DNA of 60,535 bases, taken from positions 1 to 60,535 of the forward strand of contig CACYPY010000019.1 in the NCBI GenBank assembly GCA_902776415.1. The letters run 5' to 3'. The notes beneath the pieces are model-generated. The model did no database searches. It had not been told where the DNA came from and saw nothing but the letters and a program-made list of their open reading frames with translations. A program made the translations under genes and the position numbers. Of this stretch, positions 17,680 to 27,301 are shown one piece after another; position 1 is the first letter of the stretch; every line of letters starts with the position of its first letter. The stretch comes from an uncultured Ruminobacter sp. (GTDB lineage: Bacteria > Pseudomonadota > Gammaproteobacteria > Enterobacterales > Succinivibrionaceae).

Positions 17680-19534
17680 CTATTTGGAGTAGAGACTGTA
17701 ATCGCGCTGCATTCGCCCCAGATGCCAGGAAAGGTAGCTCGCCGTGAGATGCTCCCTGCGAACATAGCTGTGCCTGGTGATAAAGGCATCATAAAGACTG
17801 CTGTACTTTACGTAGGCATTTTTCTGACGCTGAAACTGCTTCGCATGGCATTTGCCCTTTTTGCAGATACCTTCCAGGGCCTGATAATATGACATGAGAC
17901 CTTCAAAAATTCTCCGGTCATCCTCCTTTTTGCAGACGGTATCCGCGCATTTATGAAAGGCCGGAGCATATCTGGTGTAGGCCACATCCTTTTTCAGAAG
18001 GAGCATCATCATATTGGCGGCTCTGATAATCTTTCCTTCGAGCGTAGGCCAGATCATAGGCACCGCCGGACAGGGACAGATCCGTGATTTCACTTAAATC
18101 ACTTCCCTCGTCAGTCAGAGCATTTTCGATATAGGGGAGAATATAGGCCCCCATAACTGCATTGTACTGATCAATGTCCCTCCCGGTAAGCTCGGATCGG
18201 GCCATTCTGTTGTAAACATCGATTATGGAGTTCATAAGAGCCACATATGAAGAAAAGTCAAACTTCGTAATATATGTCCGATCCCGAATCCGGCTTGCGA
18301 CAGTAAATTTCAGAGTATTGATAAAGGATATCTGATTGTTGATTATGAACCTGTTGAAAAGTTCCCGGTCCCCCCGTCCCTCCATGATTTTATTAAAAAA
18401 CTCACTGCGCCGGATCCAGGCCCGCTCCTGCTCCTTGACGTGATCTTCGGAGCAGAATCCGGCCCGGCACAGTTCCCTTAGTTCGTTATACCGATCAGCA
18501 AAGGCCAGATTCTGAATATCACGATCCTTGTCAAACTCAAGACCGGTATCGGCAAGATGCCGAAGAAGAACGCCGTCCCGGGGATTCAGGGTAAGAATTT
18601 CCAGAAACAGCCCCTCCAGAAGCTCCCGCCTGGTTTTATTGTCGGAATAGGTGTCGCTGATTCCCGCGGAATCCAGAATTTTCTTCACAAGATCCGCCTG
18701 AGCCGCAAACTCTCTGAGGCCGTTCCGCAGGTATTCCCTCCGTCCTTCAACAAGCTCGGGAGACACCAGTTTCAGCGCCTCGGGAATATAGGTTTCAACA
18801 ATCTCCGAAGCCACCCGGCCGTCATCGGAAGACTTGATAAGCTCCCCGTAGGATGCAAGAAGATCGGCCATACTGTCAAAGGTTCTGGCACTGACACTTT
18901 TTTCCGGAATCCGCACTCCGGCCAGTTCATCAAGGACATTTTCCGGAATGGTGGAAAACTCCCTGATATCGGACGGGGTCAAAAGATACATGTCCCTGCT
19001 GGGCGTCTCCAGCATCGCCAGCCGGATCTTCGGAGGCACATCCATAGTCCGGTATATCTCATTCATATCAATGCTGAAACCCTTTGAATCTGTGCTTTCA
19101 GTATCGTGAATGGCAATGCGGTGCACGCCGATTTTACTTGCGGGAAGCGCCCCCCGGGGCTGCCCCGCCGCCAGAAGGAGAAAGCAGGCACTGTAACAGG
19201 AAGACTCCCCCGGAACAAAGGTGCCAAGCCGGCCGGATATAATTGTCAGTGCAATTTCATAGGATTCCCTGACACTGCCGCCATTGCTGTTCAGAATCAG
19301 AAGTCCTGGCTTTTTGAGATCCCGGGTTCGATCCAGAAGATCCTTGAATTTTCTGCCATCGCCATCAACAATATCTCCGGAAAAGTAATAAATATCGATT
19401 TCGGTGCCCGCAGACTCTCTGGTCATCTCCGCAGCGGAAACCTCATGCGGAACCCCCGTGCACGCCAACAGGAAAAGGAGCCCTTCAGCCATTTTGCATA
19501 ACACTGTTTTGCGAAATAATGTCTGTGCTCTCAT
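17680..19534 (-). pseudogene. exported ClpP-fold (COG3904-like) protein, frameshifted
   Basis: The ATG at 19534 has AGGAG 7 bases upstream and opens with a signal peptide (residues ~1-35). Residues ~45-165 look like a ClpP/SDH-type fold: ILNSNGGSV near 81-89, the nucleophile-like SSCYSACFLLLAAG near 111-124 and GVHR near 136-139. A long helical repeat region follows. The frame ends at 17951, but the next frame (ending 17680) continues the protein from about 18045: its YYQALEGICKKGKC...KNAYVKYSSLYDAF segment repeats the upstream YNELRELCRAGFC...ERAWIRRSEFFNKI. A one-base insertion or two-base deletion near 18040-18055 is inferred. No homopolymer is there, so a true mutation is plausible, but a sequencing error cannot be excluded. 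Confidence 0.75.
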
Positions 19535-19611
19535 AGAATGCTCCTCATATCTGATCTCTGACCGGGATTCAGGAGATTTCCTGAATCTGCAGCATCTTCT
19601 CCTTGCCATAA

Positions 19612-19866
19612 TTAACGATTAAAGATTATTCGTAAAGCAGGCCGCACAATGCTGCTGTCATTGTTGACGTCATCTCTTTCCGGCACACCTTCCGGTTCCG
19701 GTGCGGAAACGGCTGTCCGCCTCTCCGGAAGGAAAGGCCTTTTTCCGGTCAACATGAAAGTCCTCCGGCGTTTTCCTGCAAGTTCGGGAGATTTCGATAA
19801 TCCTGTGTTTACCCTGGAGCTCCGGATTTTGTCCAGCCAGGAGGAATTGACTTTGGCTTCAGACAT
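19612..19866 (-). CDS. possible small basic protein
   Basis: 84 codons from an ATG at 19866 with GGAG 8 bases upstream. The product is Arg/Ser/Pro-rich (GKRRRTFMLTGKRPFLPERR) and looks disordered; an antisense frame covers the same bases. No family recognised, so the gene is doubtful. It lies 77 bases before the ClpP-fold gene on the same strand. Confidence 0.3.
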   Translation of the reverse strand: MSEAKVNSSWLDKIRSSRVNTGLSKSPELAGKRRRTFMLTGKRPFLPERRTAVSAPEPEGVPERDDVNNDSSIVRPALRIIFNR

Positions 19867-20233
19867 ATATGAGTCTCCGGGAGAATTACAAAACGAACAG
19901 AAATAAAGCATCTGACTGTTCCGGATGGCCGGATAAGAATAAGGATAAAACTATCATTAAGAAAAGTATCTCACAACAAGAAGAAAAAATATTTGATATC
20001 GGCTGAAAATATGACAAAAGTCTGAATTTCGACCATATCCAAAACCATCTTCTGCAGGATATGATGCAGATTCTCTCCGAATGAATTTCAAACCGGATTA
20101 ACACTGTTGGCATCTGAGATTGCTCCGCAGTCAGCTGCATTTCCGGAATATTCCCTCAATGTCGCGAATGTCGCAGCAGAATGTCACCTGGCAACTGAAA
20201 ATCTCGGTATTTTTTGATTTTCTGTCACCGCAT

Positions 20234-20363
20234 TGATGAGTCCGGTGCAAAAAGTCGATTTCTGCCTTAGTCCGATACAACGAGACCTTTAAAATAGCCA
20301 TCCGTTTTTGGCAAAAATGGTGTTTTTGGACTTTTTTTGGACTTTTTGCACTCCACTCATTGA
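20234..20363. repeat. imperfect inverted repeat, MITE-like
   Basis: TGATGAGTCCGGTGCAAAAAGTC (ends 20234 and 20256; written here as two parts TGATGAGTCC + GGTGCAAAAAGTC) is mirrored at 20340-20363 by GACTTTTTGCAC...ACTCAT, about 18 of 23 positions pairing. The arms enclose about 80 bases with a repeated TTTTTGGACTTTTT. Just downstream begins a decayed regulator gene. It could be ends of a small non-autonomous element or a long operator; no target duplication was confirmed. Confidence 0.4.
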
Positions 20364-20394
20364 TATTTTTAAAAACAGACCGGAGGTACAGTCA

Positions 20395-21032
20395 GTGGAA
20401 AAATTCATTACCGTTTATCATGAATCAAAAAGATCGTAAAAGTGCCGGCATTCGGCGGCGGCCGAAAAATAACGATTTCAGCCCAGGTTTTTACTGCACC
20501 TCCGGCAATGATCTTGCGAAAGAACGGGCCGTGTCTTCGCTGTCTGACGGTTTTTCAAACAGGTACATCTGGATACCGAAAATCTGAACATCAAGCCCCC
20601 AAAGCCGAAGCCGGTGAGAAGTTCGGACGCTCCCGGGAATACCGGATCGGCCGGGCGGTCTGCTACTATCAGTGGTTTTCCGGAAGAAGCTACGGCGAAA
20701 TTTTCAGCGTTCTTTCATTTTCTGATCTGGAGAGCCTGTACAGTCCGCTTCACGAGGCAGTCATCTCAAAATTCGCCGCCATTGCGGAGAAAAGAATGCG
20801 GGAATGCCTCCCGGAGACCAGCCTGAAACTCCTTCGTAAAATCTGTGGCTGCACAGAGGCCGAACTTGCCCGGCTTTCCGGGGGGATGCTTCGTTCTGTC
20901 CGGAGGTATGAGCAGCGGCGCAAGGATATCAACAGGGCGGGCGCCGAAACTCTCTACCGGCTTTCCGGAGTACTCGGCTGCTCCATGAAAACTCTTCTGG
21001 AAAAGCCGATCCGGGGGAAAGCTCCCGAATAA
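20395..21032 (+). pseudogene. decayed XRE-type helix-turn-helix regulator gene
   Basis: GGAGG precedes a GTG at 20395 that opens a short frame (EKFITVYHES) ending after 14 codons. A second frame carries FYCTSGNDLAKERAVSSL...FSNRYIWIPK up to about 20580. A third continues with EYRIGRAVCYYQWF, SDLESLYSPLHEA and a C-terminal XRE-like HTH (KLLRKICGCTEAELARLSGG...VRRYEQRRKDI). The pieces read as one protein broken by at least one, probably two, frame changes. XRE proteins with such a C-terminal HTH often repress their own locus; no partner toxin is seen beside it. Confidence 0.65.
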
Positions 21033-21124
21033 CGGGCTATGCGGAGCCCCTGTGAAAAGCAGTTCAGCCCGTATGTTCCGGCCGCCGTGTCGCCTCCGTT
21101 ACCGAAACATTCTCCCCGCGGCAT

Positions 21125-21532
21125 TCATTCTATATTTTCCTGTTCCGCTTTTTTCCTTCTGTACTCGCGATTCTTTTCCTCGGACTGAAAATGCTCCACA
21201 ACATAGTCGGCAAGCTCTTTACTGGTTCTGTGTTCGGTATTTCTCACTCTTTTCTCGGCATCGGACCAGGGGGCAAGCTCAAGATAATTCTCGTCGAAAA
21301 CCGTAACATAAGGCGAGGTGTAATAATCATCATCAGACTCAACCAGATGCCGCCCTTTGTTTATGAGCCTGTCGGGATCCTCTTCTCCCTTTCCTTCCGG
21401 ATCAAGTCTGTCATAGATCTCCTTGTCGATCTCGCACAGCTGATAAAAGCCCCGCCAGCTCCTCTGTGCCGTGTAAACATTCCTTTCCTCGTCATAACAG
21501 GCCTTCCAGCCCAGTCCTTTCTTGAACTGCAT
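21125..21532 (-). CDS. hypothetical protein, 135 residues
   Basis: A good start: AGAGG lies 10 bases before the ATG. The protein is highly charged, without signal peptide or membrane segment. It starts MQFKKGLGWKACYDEERNVYTAQRSWRGFYQLCEIDKE (aromatic-rich) and ends with a Lys/Glu/Arg-rich helix. The composition suggests a small cytoplasmic protein. I do not recognise it. It is convergent with the regulator pseudogene and divergent from the his operon. Confidence 0.75.
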   Translation of the reverse strand: MQFKKGLGWKACYDEERNVYTAQRSWRGFYQLCEIDKEIYDRLDPEGKGEEDPDRLINKGRHLVESDDDYYTSPYVTVFDENYLELAPWSDAEKRVRNTEHRTSKELADYVVEHFQSEEKNREYRRKKAEQENIE

Positions 21533-21610
21533 AGCAAATCACCTCTTCTGACTTTATGACTATTCCGCCATCATCTGCCCGGAAAACAGTATGCCCGAAA
21601 CTCCAAAAAC

Positions 21611-21646
21611 TTCAACATTCTCTTCAACATTCTCTTCAACATTCTC
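21611..21646. repeat. three tandem 12-bp repeats
   Basis: TTCAACATTCTC is repeated exactly three times (21611-21622, 21623-21634, 21635-21646), with a partial fourth copy TTCATC. It lies between the 135-residue gene and the his promoter; the rest of 21533-21920 holds no gene I can support. Confidence 0.9.
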
Positions 21647-21927
21647 TTCATCAAACACTTCAGGAACATTCACTGTCCAATCCGTTCTGTTCGCCCGGGA
21701 TTTTAACAACAAATAAACATGAAGTTTCGGAACCCTGATGTTTGCCTGAACACTCTCCCACCTGCTTCCCGATTATATCGTAATCCGGAACGGAGGGGCC
21801 CTGTACCGGCTTCTCTTTTTCATAAAAGTCAGGATCGTCACTGGAGGATGCCGCACAATGCTGACATGAAACAGTGCCCCGGAGGATCCGCACCTTAAAC
21901 CGAAATTTGTGACTTTGACTTCAAAAA

Positions 21928-21958
21928 TTGCCACATTCCCCCGGCAATGGTGTATAAT
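21928..21958 (+). promoter_or_regulatory. his operon promoter
   Basis: A perfect TATAAT at 21953-21958, with TTGCCA at 21928-21933 (spacing 19, long). It lies 42 bases before the his leader peptide. Confidence 0.65.
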
Positions 21959-22000
21959 GCACAGCGTTCAATTACAGAAGGCAATCTGCCGGGAACCGAC

Positions 22001-22063
22001 ATGATGAACGGATACACACTGAGATCAATAATTCATCACCACCACCATCATCACCCGAAATAA
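22001..22063 (+). CDS. hisL: his operon leader peptide
   Basis: A 20-residue peptide starting MMNGYTLRSII followed by seven consecutive His codons and PK-stop, with GGGA 7 bases upstream. It is followed by hairpins and the his genes. Stalling at the His run when charged tRNA-His is scarce should prevent formation of the downstream terminator. The natural His run should not be mistaken for an affinity tag. Confidence 0.96.
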   Translation: MMNGYTLRSIIHHHHHHHPK

Positions 22064-22082
22064 TCTTTCAGGAGGATGAATT

Positions 22083-22166
22083 CTGGAAGATTAAGCTCTT
22101 CCAGCGAGTTGCCGTACAGACGATTCCGAGGCCCTTGGAGGAGAAAAAAGCTTCCAGGGGTTTTTT
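22083..22166 (+). promoter_or_regulatory. his attenuator
   Basis: CTGGAAG (22083-22089) pairs with CTTCCAG (22098-22104). Downstream CCCT-GGAGG (22132-22141, one bulge) pairs with CTTCCAGGG (22151-22159) and is followed by six T: a terminator before hisG. The same CTTCCAG sequence occurs in both 3' arms (22098 and 22151), so the first arm can pair with either; this gives the alternative structures needed for attenuation. Confidence 0.8.
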
Positions 22167-22189
22167 CATTTACGAGGACAGTAAATCAT

Positions 22190-23089
22190 ATGAGTGCTAC
22201 CAAGAAATTTCGCATCGCCATGCAGAAAAAAGGCAGACTGAGCATCGATACCACCGATCTTTTCAAAAGCTGCGGTCTCAAGATAAACAGCCGGGAGGAT
22301 CGTCTTATCTCCCATGTGGAGAACATGGATATCGACCTTCTGCGCGTTCGTGATGACGATATTCCGGGACTGGTAATGGATCACGTGGTTGACTGGGGCA
22401 TCGTCGGCCAGGACGTGCTTGAGGAAATCGGCATGGAACGCCAGCAGGACGGACTTCCCACCGACTACACCCTGGTACGCAAGCTGGATTTCGGCGGCTG
22501 CCGGCTCTCCCTGGCCATTCCGGTGGAACAGGAATGGAAAGGGGTCGAGAGTCTGGAAGGACTTAAAATCGCCACCACCTACCCCAACCTCACCAAACGC
22601 TATCTGGACAGCATGGGCGTAAACTTCAAGGTAGTGCACCTTACCGGTTCCGTGGAAGTGGCTCCCCGTGCCGGTCTGGCCGATGCCATCTGCGATCTGG
22701 TAAGCTCCGGTGCCACCCTTGACGCCAACGGGCTCAAGGAAGTGCAGGTGGTTTACAGATCCCAGGCGGTTCTCATTCAGAGAAACCAGGAGCTCTTCCC
22801 TGAAAAGAAGCTCATCGCCGACACTCTCGTAAACCGCATTGACGGCATGATGCAGGCTCACGGCTCCAAGTACATCATGCTTCACGCTCCGAAGGACAAG
22901 GTAGAGGAAATCACCGCCCTTCTGCCGGGTGCCGAATCCCCCACTCTGCTCACCCTGGAGGGCAATCCGGATCACGTGGCCATGCATGTGGTTTCCACCG
23001 AAACCCTCTTCTGGGAAACCATGGAGAAGCTGAAGGCCCTGGGTGCCAGTTCCATTCTGGTACTCCCTATCGAAAAAATGCTGAAATAA
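22190..23089 (+). CDS. hisG: ATP phosphoribosyltransferase
   Basis: 299 residues from the ATG at 22190 ([22 protein letters not shown] upstream). The longer frame to 22076 passes through the attenuator and is not used. HisG joins ATP and PRPP, the first and His-inhibited step of histidine synthesis. The long form is seen: a catalytic domain ([41 protein letters not shown]) and a C-terminal regulatory domain ([23 protein letters not shown]). No hisZ would be needed. First gene of the his operon. Confidence 0.97.
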   Translation: MSATKKFRIAMQKKGRLSIDTTDLFKSCGLKINSREDRLISHVENMDIDLLRVRDDDIPGLVMDHVVDWGIVGQDVLEEIGMERQQDGLPTDYTLVRKLDFGGCRLSLAIPVEQEWKGVESLEGLKIATTYPNLTKRYLDSMGVNFKVVHLTGSVEVAPRAGLADAICDLVSSGATLDANGLKEVQVVYRSQAVLIQRNQELFPEKKLIADTLVNRIDGMMQAHGSKYIMLHAPKDKVEEITALLPGAESPTLLTLEGNPDHVAMHVVSTETLFWETMEKLKALGASSILVLPIEKMLK

Positions 23090-23108
23090 TCCTGGAAGGT
23101 AAAGCTGT

Positions 23109-24410
23109 ATGAAGATCGTAAACTGGTCAGAACTTTCCGGTCAGGAAAGAACTGACGTTCTGGCACGGCCCGCCACCTCCGACAACGGAGAAAAGGCAAA
23201 ACTGGTGGCTGATATTATCGCCAATATCAGAACCGGCGGAGACACTGCGCTCCTGGAATACTCCCGGAAGTTCGATCGCTTTGCCGGAGACCATCTGAAG
23301 CTCACCGACGCGGAAATCGCCCAAGCCGCGGACAGAGTTCCTGAAGCTCTCAGAAACGCACTCCGGATGTCCTATGACAATCTTTGGAAGTTCCACGAGG
23401 CACAGAAGCCCGCCCCGGTAAAGGTGGAAACTCAGCCCGGAGTGGTCTGCGAGCTTCATACCCATGCCATTGATCCGGTGGGACTCTACGTTCCCGGCGG
23501 TTCCGCCCCTCTGGTCAGCACTGTCCTCATGCTGGGAGTGCCAGCCCGCATTGCCGGAGCCAAAAAGATCGTCCTCTGCTCTCCGCCTCCGGTATCCGAT
23601 GCCATTGTCTATGCGGCCGGCCTCTGCGGCATCCGCGACATCTATACCATCGGCGGCGCCCAGGCCATTGCAGCCATGGCCTACGGCACCGAGACCGTGC
23701 CCAAGGTCAGCAAAATCTTCGGACCTGGCAACTCGTTTGTTACCGAAGCCAAGAAGCAGGTATCCGCCGACTTCCGCGGTGCGGCCATTGACATGCCGGC
23801 CGGCCCTTCCGAGGTGATGGTTATTGCCGATGAAACTGCCGATCCGGCCTTTGCAGCCGCCGACCTGCTGTCCCAGGCCGAACACGGACCGGACTCGCAG
23901 GTGGTACTCCTGTCCACCAACCCCAACTACGGAAACGAGGTACTGGCCGAAGTGGAGAAGCAGGTTAAGGTCCTCTCCCGGGAAAACATCGCCGAAAAGG
24001 CCCTGGAAAAGAGCATTGCCATTGTCTGCCGGGATTTGGACGAAGCCTGCGAAATCGCCTGCATTTATGCTCCGGAGCATCTGATTATCGAAACCGCAAA
24101 TCCCCGGGATCTCCTCCCGAAGATCCGGAACGCCGGTTCCATCTTCATCGGAGCCTTTACCCCGGAGTCGGCCGGCGACTATGCCAGCGGCACCAACCAC
24201 ACCCTGCCCACCTACGGCTATGCCAAAACCTATTCCTCTCTCGGGCTTCAGGACTTTATCCGGAGATACACCGTGCAGGAGGCCACCCCGGCAGGGCTGG
24301 CAATCATCGCCCCGGCCATTTCGGAAATGGCGGACGCCGAGGGACTTACCGCCCACAGGAGAGCGGTAACCGTCAGAATGGAAGCCCTGGAAAAACAGCA
24401 ACGCAGTTAA
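23109..24410 (+). CDS. hisD: histidinol dehydrogenase
   Basis: 433 residues, with GGAAGG 9 bases before the ATG. A zinc enzyme that oxidises histidinol twice, with NAD, to histidine (the last step). Signatures [51 protein letters not shown] and [18 protein letters not shown] are all present, and the length is normal. It lies 19 bases after hisG. Confidence 0.98.
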   Translation: MKIVNWSELSGQERTDVLARPATSDNGEKAKLVADIIANIRTGGDTALLEYSRKFDRFAGDHLKLTDAEIAQAADRVPEALRNALRMSYDNLWKFHEAQKPAPVKVETQPGVVCELHTHAIDPVGLYVPGGSAPLVSTVLMLGVPARIAGAKKIVLCSPPPVSDAIVYAAGLCGIRDIYTIGGAQAIAAMAYGTETVPKVSKIFGPGNSFVTEAKKQVSADFRGAAIDMPAGPSEVMVIADETADPAFAAADLLSQAEHGPDSQVVLLSTNPNYGNEVLAEVEKQVKVLSRENIAEKALEKSIAIVCRDLDEACEIACIYAPEHLIIETANPRDLLPKIRNAGSIFIGAFTPESAGDYASGTNHTLPTYGYAKTYSSLGLQDFIRRYTVQEATPAGLAIIAPAISEMADAEGLTAHRRAVTVRMEALEKQQRS

Positions 24411-24422
24411 GGAGTTCCCGTC

Positions 24423-25502
24423 ATGTCAGATGATATTTCTCTTCTTGCCACCAAAAGGGTTCGCGGACTGACTCCCTACATGTCGGCCCGCCGCATCGGA
24501 GGTCAGGGGCACACCTTCCTTAACGCCAACGAGGCTCCATCCGCCTCTGCTTTTCTGATGAACTCCCGGAAGCTGAACCGCTATCCGGACTGTCAGCCTG
24601 ACGAAGTGCTGGAGGCCTATGCCGCATACGCCGGAGTACAGCCGGAAAACGTTCTGGTTTCCCGGGGCAGTGACGAAGCCATCGGCCTTCTTATCAGAAC
24701 CTTCTGCGAGCCCGACGCGGACAGCATCATTATCTGTCCGCCCACCTACGGCATGTACCGGGTGAGCGCCGATACCAACGGCGCCCGGGTACTGGAGATT
24801 CCGCCCCGGGAGGATTTCAGCCCGGACGCCGCCGCCATCGCAAAAGCCCTGGCCGCCCCGGAAAACCGCGTAAAGCTGGTATTTCTGTGCTCTCCGAACA
24901 ACCCCACCGGTGACACCGTGAAGCGGGAGGATCTTCTGGAGATCCTGAATGCCGCCCGCGGCCGGGCCCTTGTGGTGGTGGACGAGGCCTATATCGAGTT
25001 CTGTCCCGAGGAAACCGCAACGGATCTCCTCCCGGCAAATCCGCACCTTGTCATCACCAGAACCCTGTCCAAGGCCTTCGGTCTTGCCGGAATCCGCTGC
25101 GGCTTCGCACTGGGAAATCCCGAAGTGCTGAAGCTGATGCTCAAGGTCATTGATCCCTACCCGATATGCGATCCCGTGGCTCAGATTGCCGTCCAAGCCC
25201 TCTCGAAAAACGGCATCGACATCATGAAGGCCCGGGTTCAGGAGCTTAACTCCCGCAAGGAAGCCTTCATAAAGGAGGTCTCACAGCTCTCCCGCACCGA
25301 GGAGGTGTTCGGAACCAGACCCAATTACGTCCTCTTCCGCTTCCGGAACGGCGAGGAGGTCTTCAGCGAGTTTGCACGGCGCGGCGTCATTCTCCGCGAC
25401 TTCAACGACAAGCCCCGGCTTCGGGACTGCATCCGCATCACCATCGGCAGCGAGCAGGAGATGCAGGAGGTTCTCGGTATCCTGAAAGAACTGGACAGAT
25501 AA
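24423..25502 (+). CDS. hisC: histidinol-phosphate aminotransferase
   Basis: 359 residues, with AAGGAG 8 bases before the ATG. A PLP-dependent aminotransferase acting on imidazole acetol phosphate and glutamate. The PLP-lysine motif TLSKAFGLAGIRCG is near residues 211-224, with CSPNNPTGD and VVDEAYIEF before it. Twelve bases after hisD. Confidence 0.97.
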   Translation: MSDDISLLATKRVRGLTPYMSARRIGGQGHTFLNANEAPSASAFLMNSRKLNRYPDCQPDEVLEAYAAYAGVQPENVLVSRGSDEAIGLLIRTFCEPDADSIIICPPTYGMYRVSADTNGARVLEIPPREDFSPDAAAIAKALAAPENRVKLVFLCSPNNPTGDTVKREDLLEILNAARGRALVVVDEAYIEFCPEETATDLLPANPHLVITRTLSKAFGLAGIRCGFALGNPEVLKLMLKVIDPYPICDPVAQIAVQALSKNGIDIMKARVQELNSRKEAFIKEVSQLSRTEEVFGTRPNYVLFRFRNGEEVFSEFARRGVILRDFNDKPRLRDCIRITIGSEQEMQEVLGILKELDR

Positions 25503-25519
25503 TCAATCAACCTTAAGAG

Positions 25520-25538
25520 AGGCGGGTCGAACTCGCCT
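25520..25538 (+). other. hisC-hisB intercistronic hairpin
   Basis: AGGCGGGT/ACTCGCCT, 8 pairs (one G-U) with a three-base loop, followed by TTTTGAG. It lies in the 50-base gap before hisB, the largest gap in the operon. The T tract is short; this could be a partial terminator or a processing site. Confidence 0.5.
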
Positions 25539-25552
25539 TTTGAGTTTTACAT

Positions 25553-26668
25553 ATGCAGAAATATTTATTCATCGACCGGGACGGCACCCTCATTGACGAA
25601 CCCAGGCCCAGCGAGCAGGTGGACTCATACGAGCTCCTGAAGTTTGAGCCCGGAGTGATTTCCGCCCTGAAGAACCTTTCCGCAGCCGGCTTCAGACTGG
25701 TGATCGTCACCAATCAGGACGGTCTCGGAACCGCCAGTCTCCCCGAGGAAAGTTTCCGGGGGCCCAATAATCTCATGCTGAGCATTTTTGAAAGTGAGGG
25801 AGTTAACTTCGACGAAGTCCTGATCTGCCCGCACTTCCCTCATGAAAACTGCTCCTGCCGGAAACCCAAAACCGGCCTGGTTCTGGAATACCTGAAGCCG
25901 GGCGTCATGGATCCGGAAAACAGCTACTTTATCGGAGACCGGGAAAGCGACGTGGCCATGGGCAAAAACATGGGCATTAACAGCATCCGCTATGACCGGA
26001 TCTCCAATAACTGGCAGAAAATCGCCGAGGAGATCCTGACCAGACCCCGCACAGCCACTGTGGTGAGAAATACCAGGGAAACCAGAATTTCCGTATTTGT
26101 GGATCTGGATCATCCGGGACATAACGAAATCTCCACCGGCATCGGCTTCTTCGATCACATGCTGGATCAGATCGCCACTCACGGGAACTTTACGCTTAAG
26201 CTCCATTGCGACGGAGATCTGAACGTGGACGAGCATCATTCGGTGGAGGATACCGGCATTGCTCTCGGAGAGGCCCTCAAAAAGGCCCTGGGCGACAAGC
26301 GCGGCATAGGACGCTTCGGATTTGTACTGGCCATGGACGAGGTAGCCTCCAAAATCGAGGGGCTTCCCGATGATTCCATCACCAATCACGAGGTAACCTG
26401 TGCCCTGGACATCTCGGGACGGCCCTATGCGGTGTTTTCCTGCAATGCGGACTTCCAGAGGGAAACTGTGGGCGGACTTCCTACTGAAATGGTGCCCCAC
26501 TTCTTCCACAGCCTGGCCTGCGCCATGGGTCTCACCCTGCACCTTTCGGTAACCGGCGGCAACACCCACCATCAGGTGGAGGCGCTGTTCAAGGGCTTCG
26601 GGAGAGCGCTCAGAACCGCCCTCAGAAGAGAAGGCCATGATCTTCCGTCCACCAAGGGAGTACTTTAA
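25553..26668 (+). CDS. hisB: histidinol-phosphatase / imidazoleglycerol-phosphate dehydratase
   Basis: 371 residues. The N-terminal HAD phosphatase (residues ~1-165) shows [20 protein letters not shown], the zinc ligands in [15 protein letters not shown], and IGDRESD. The dehydratase (~175-371) shows [38 protein letters not shown] and [14 protein letters not shown]. The fusion is typical of gammaproteobacteria. It follows the hisC-hisB hairpin; the Shine-Dalgarno is weak. The stop abuts the hisH ATG. Confidence 0.97.
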   Translation: MQKYLFIDRDGTLIDEPRPSEQVDSYELLKFEPGVISALKNLSAAGFRLVIVTNQDGLGTASLPEESFRGPNNLMLSIFESEGVNFDEVLICPHFPHENCSCRKPKTGLVLEYLKPGVMDPENSYFIGDRESDVAMGKNMGINSIRYDRISNNWQKIAEEILTRPRTATVVRNTRETRISVFVDLDHPGHNEISTGIGFFDHMLDQIATHGNFTLKLHCDGDLNVDEHHSVEDTGIALGEALKKALGDKRGIGRFGFVLAMDEVASKIEGLPDDSITNHEVTCALDISGRPYAVFSCNADFQRETVGGLPTEMVPHFFHSLACAMGLTLHLSVTGGNTHHQVEALFKGFGRALRTALRREGHDLPSTKGVL

Positions 26669-27289
26669 ATGCAGAATCAGAAAATTACCGTAATCGATAC
26701 CGGCAGCGCCAATCTTACCTCCGTGGTCATTGCGCTCCGGCACCTGGGCGCGGATCCCGTAATCTCCACGGATGAAAAGACCATCCGCGAAGCCGACAGG
26801 CTGATCCTCCCGGGAGTCGGCACTGCCAGCGCCGCCATGAAACTTCTTAAGGAAAGGAATCTTCCGGATCTTGTTAAATCCCTGACACAGCCGGTGCTGG
26901 GCATCTGCCTCGGCATGCAGATGCTGGGTCTCGAGTCGCAGGAAAACATGGGAGAATCCGGAGAGTCCGTGCCGGTATCATGCCTGGGCCTTGTTAACGG
27001 CACGGTAAGCCTTATGAAAACCGGAGATCTGCCGCTCCCCCACATGGGCTGGGATCAGGTTTCCTGCGTCCGGGAATCCCCTCTTTTTAAGGACATTCCC
27101 GACAATTCGTATTTCTACTTCGTGCATTCCTACGCCATGAATGTCTGCGCCGATACCCTGGCAGTCACGGAGTACGGCGAAAAATTCACGGCCGTGGTAC
27201 AGAAGGACAATTTCTTCGGAACCCAGTTCCACCCGGAAAAGTCCGGCAGGATCGGCGCCCGGCTCTTGAACAACTTTTTAAACCTTTAG
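26669..27289 (+). CDS. hisH: imidazole glycerol phosphate synthase, glutaminase subunit
   Basis: 206 residues. It supplies ammonia from glutamine to HisF. Seen: DTGSANLTSV, LPGVG, the nucleophile motif GICLGMQMLG (Cys near 80) and TQFHPEKSG near 189. The ATG directly follows the hisB stop with GGGAG upstream, so translation is coupled. Confidence 0.97.
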   Translation: MQNQKITVIDTGSANLTSVVIALRHLGADPVISTDEKTIREADRLILPGVGTASAAMKLLKERNLPDLVKSLTQPVLGICLGMQMLGLESQENMGESGESVPVSCLGLVNGTVSLMKTGDLPLPHMGWDQVSCVRESPLFKDIPDNSYFYFVHSYAMNVCADTLAVTEYGEKFTAVVQKDNFFGTQFHPEKSGRIGARLLNNFLNL

Positions 27290-27301
27290 GAGAGATGCTT
27301 A

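Noticed and set aside
17680..18093. Separate 137-codon gene downstream of the ClpP-fold gene
   Set aside because: Its sequence continues the repeat pattern of the upstream frame, so it is the tail of one frameshifted gene.
19649..19906. 85-codon plus-strand open frame
   Set aside because: Overlaps an opposite frame with a better ribosome binding site, and neither has a motif; I kept only the minus one at low confidence.
22040..22057. Seven His codons as a vector-derived His tag
   Set aside because: They lie in a leader peptide followed by an attenuator and hisG, the natural context for hisL.
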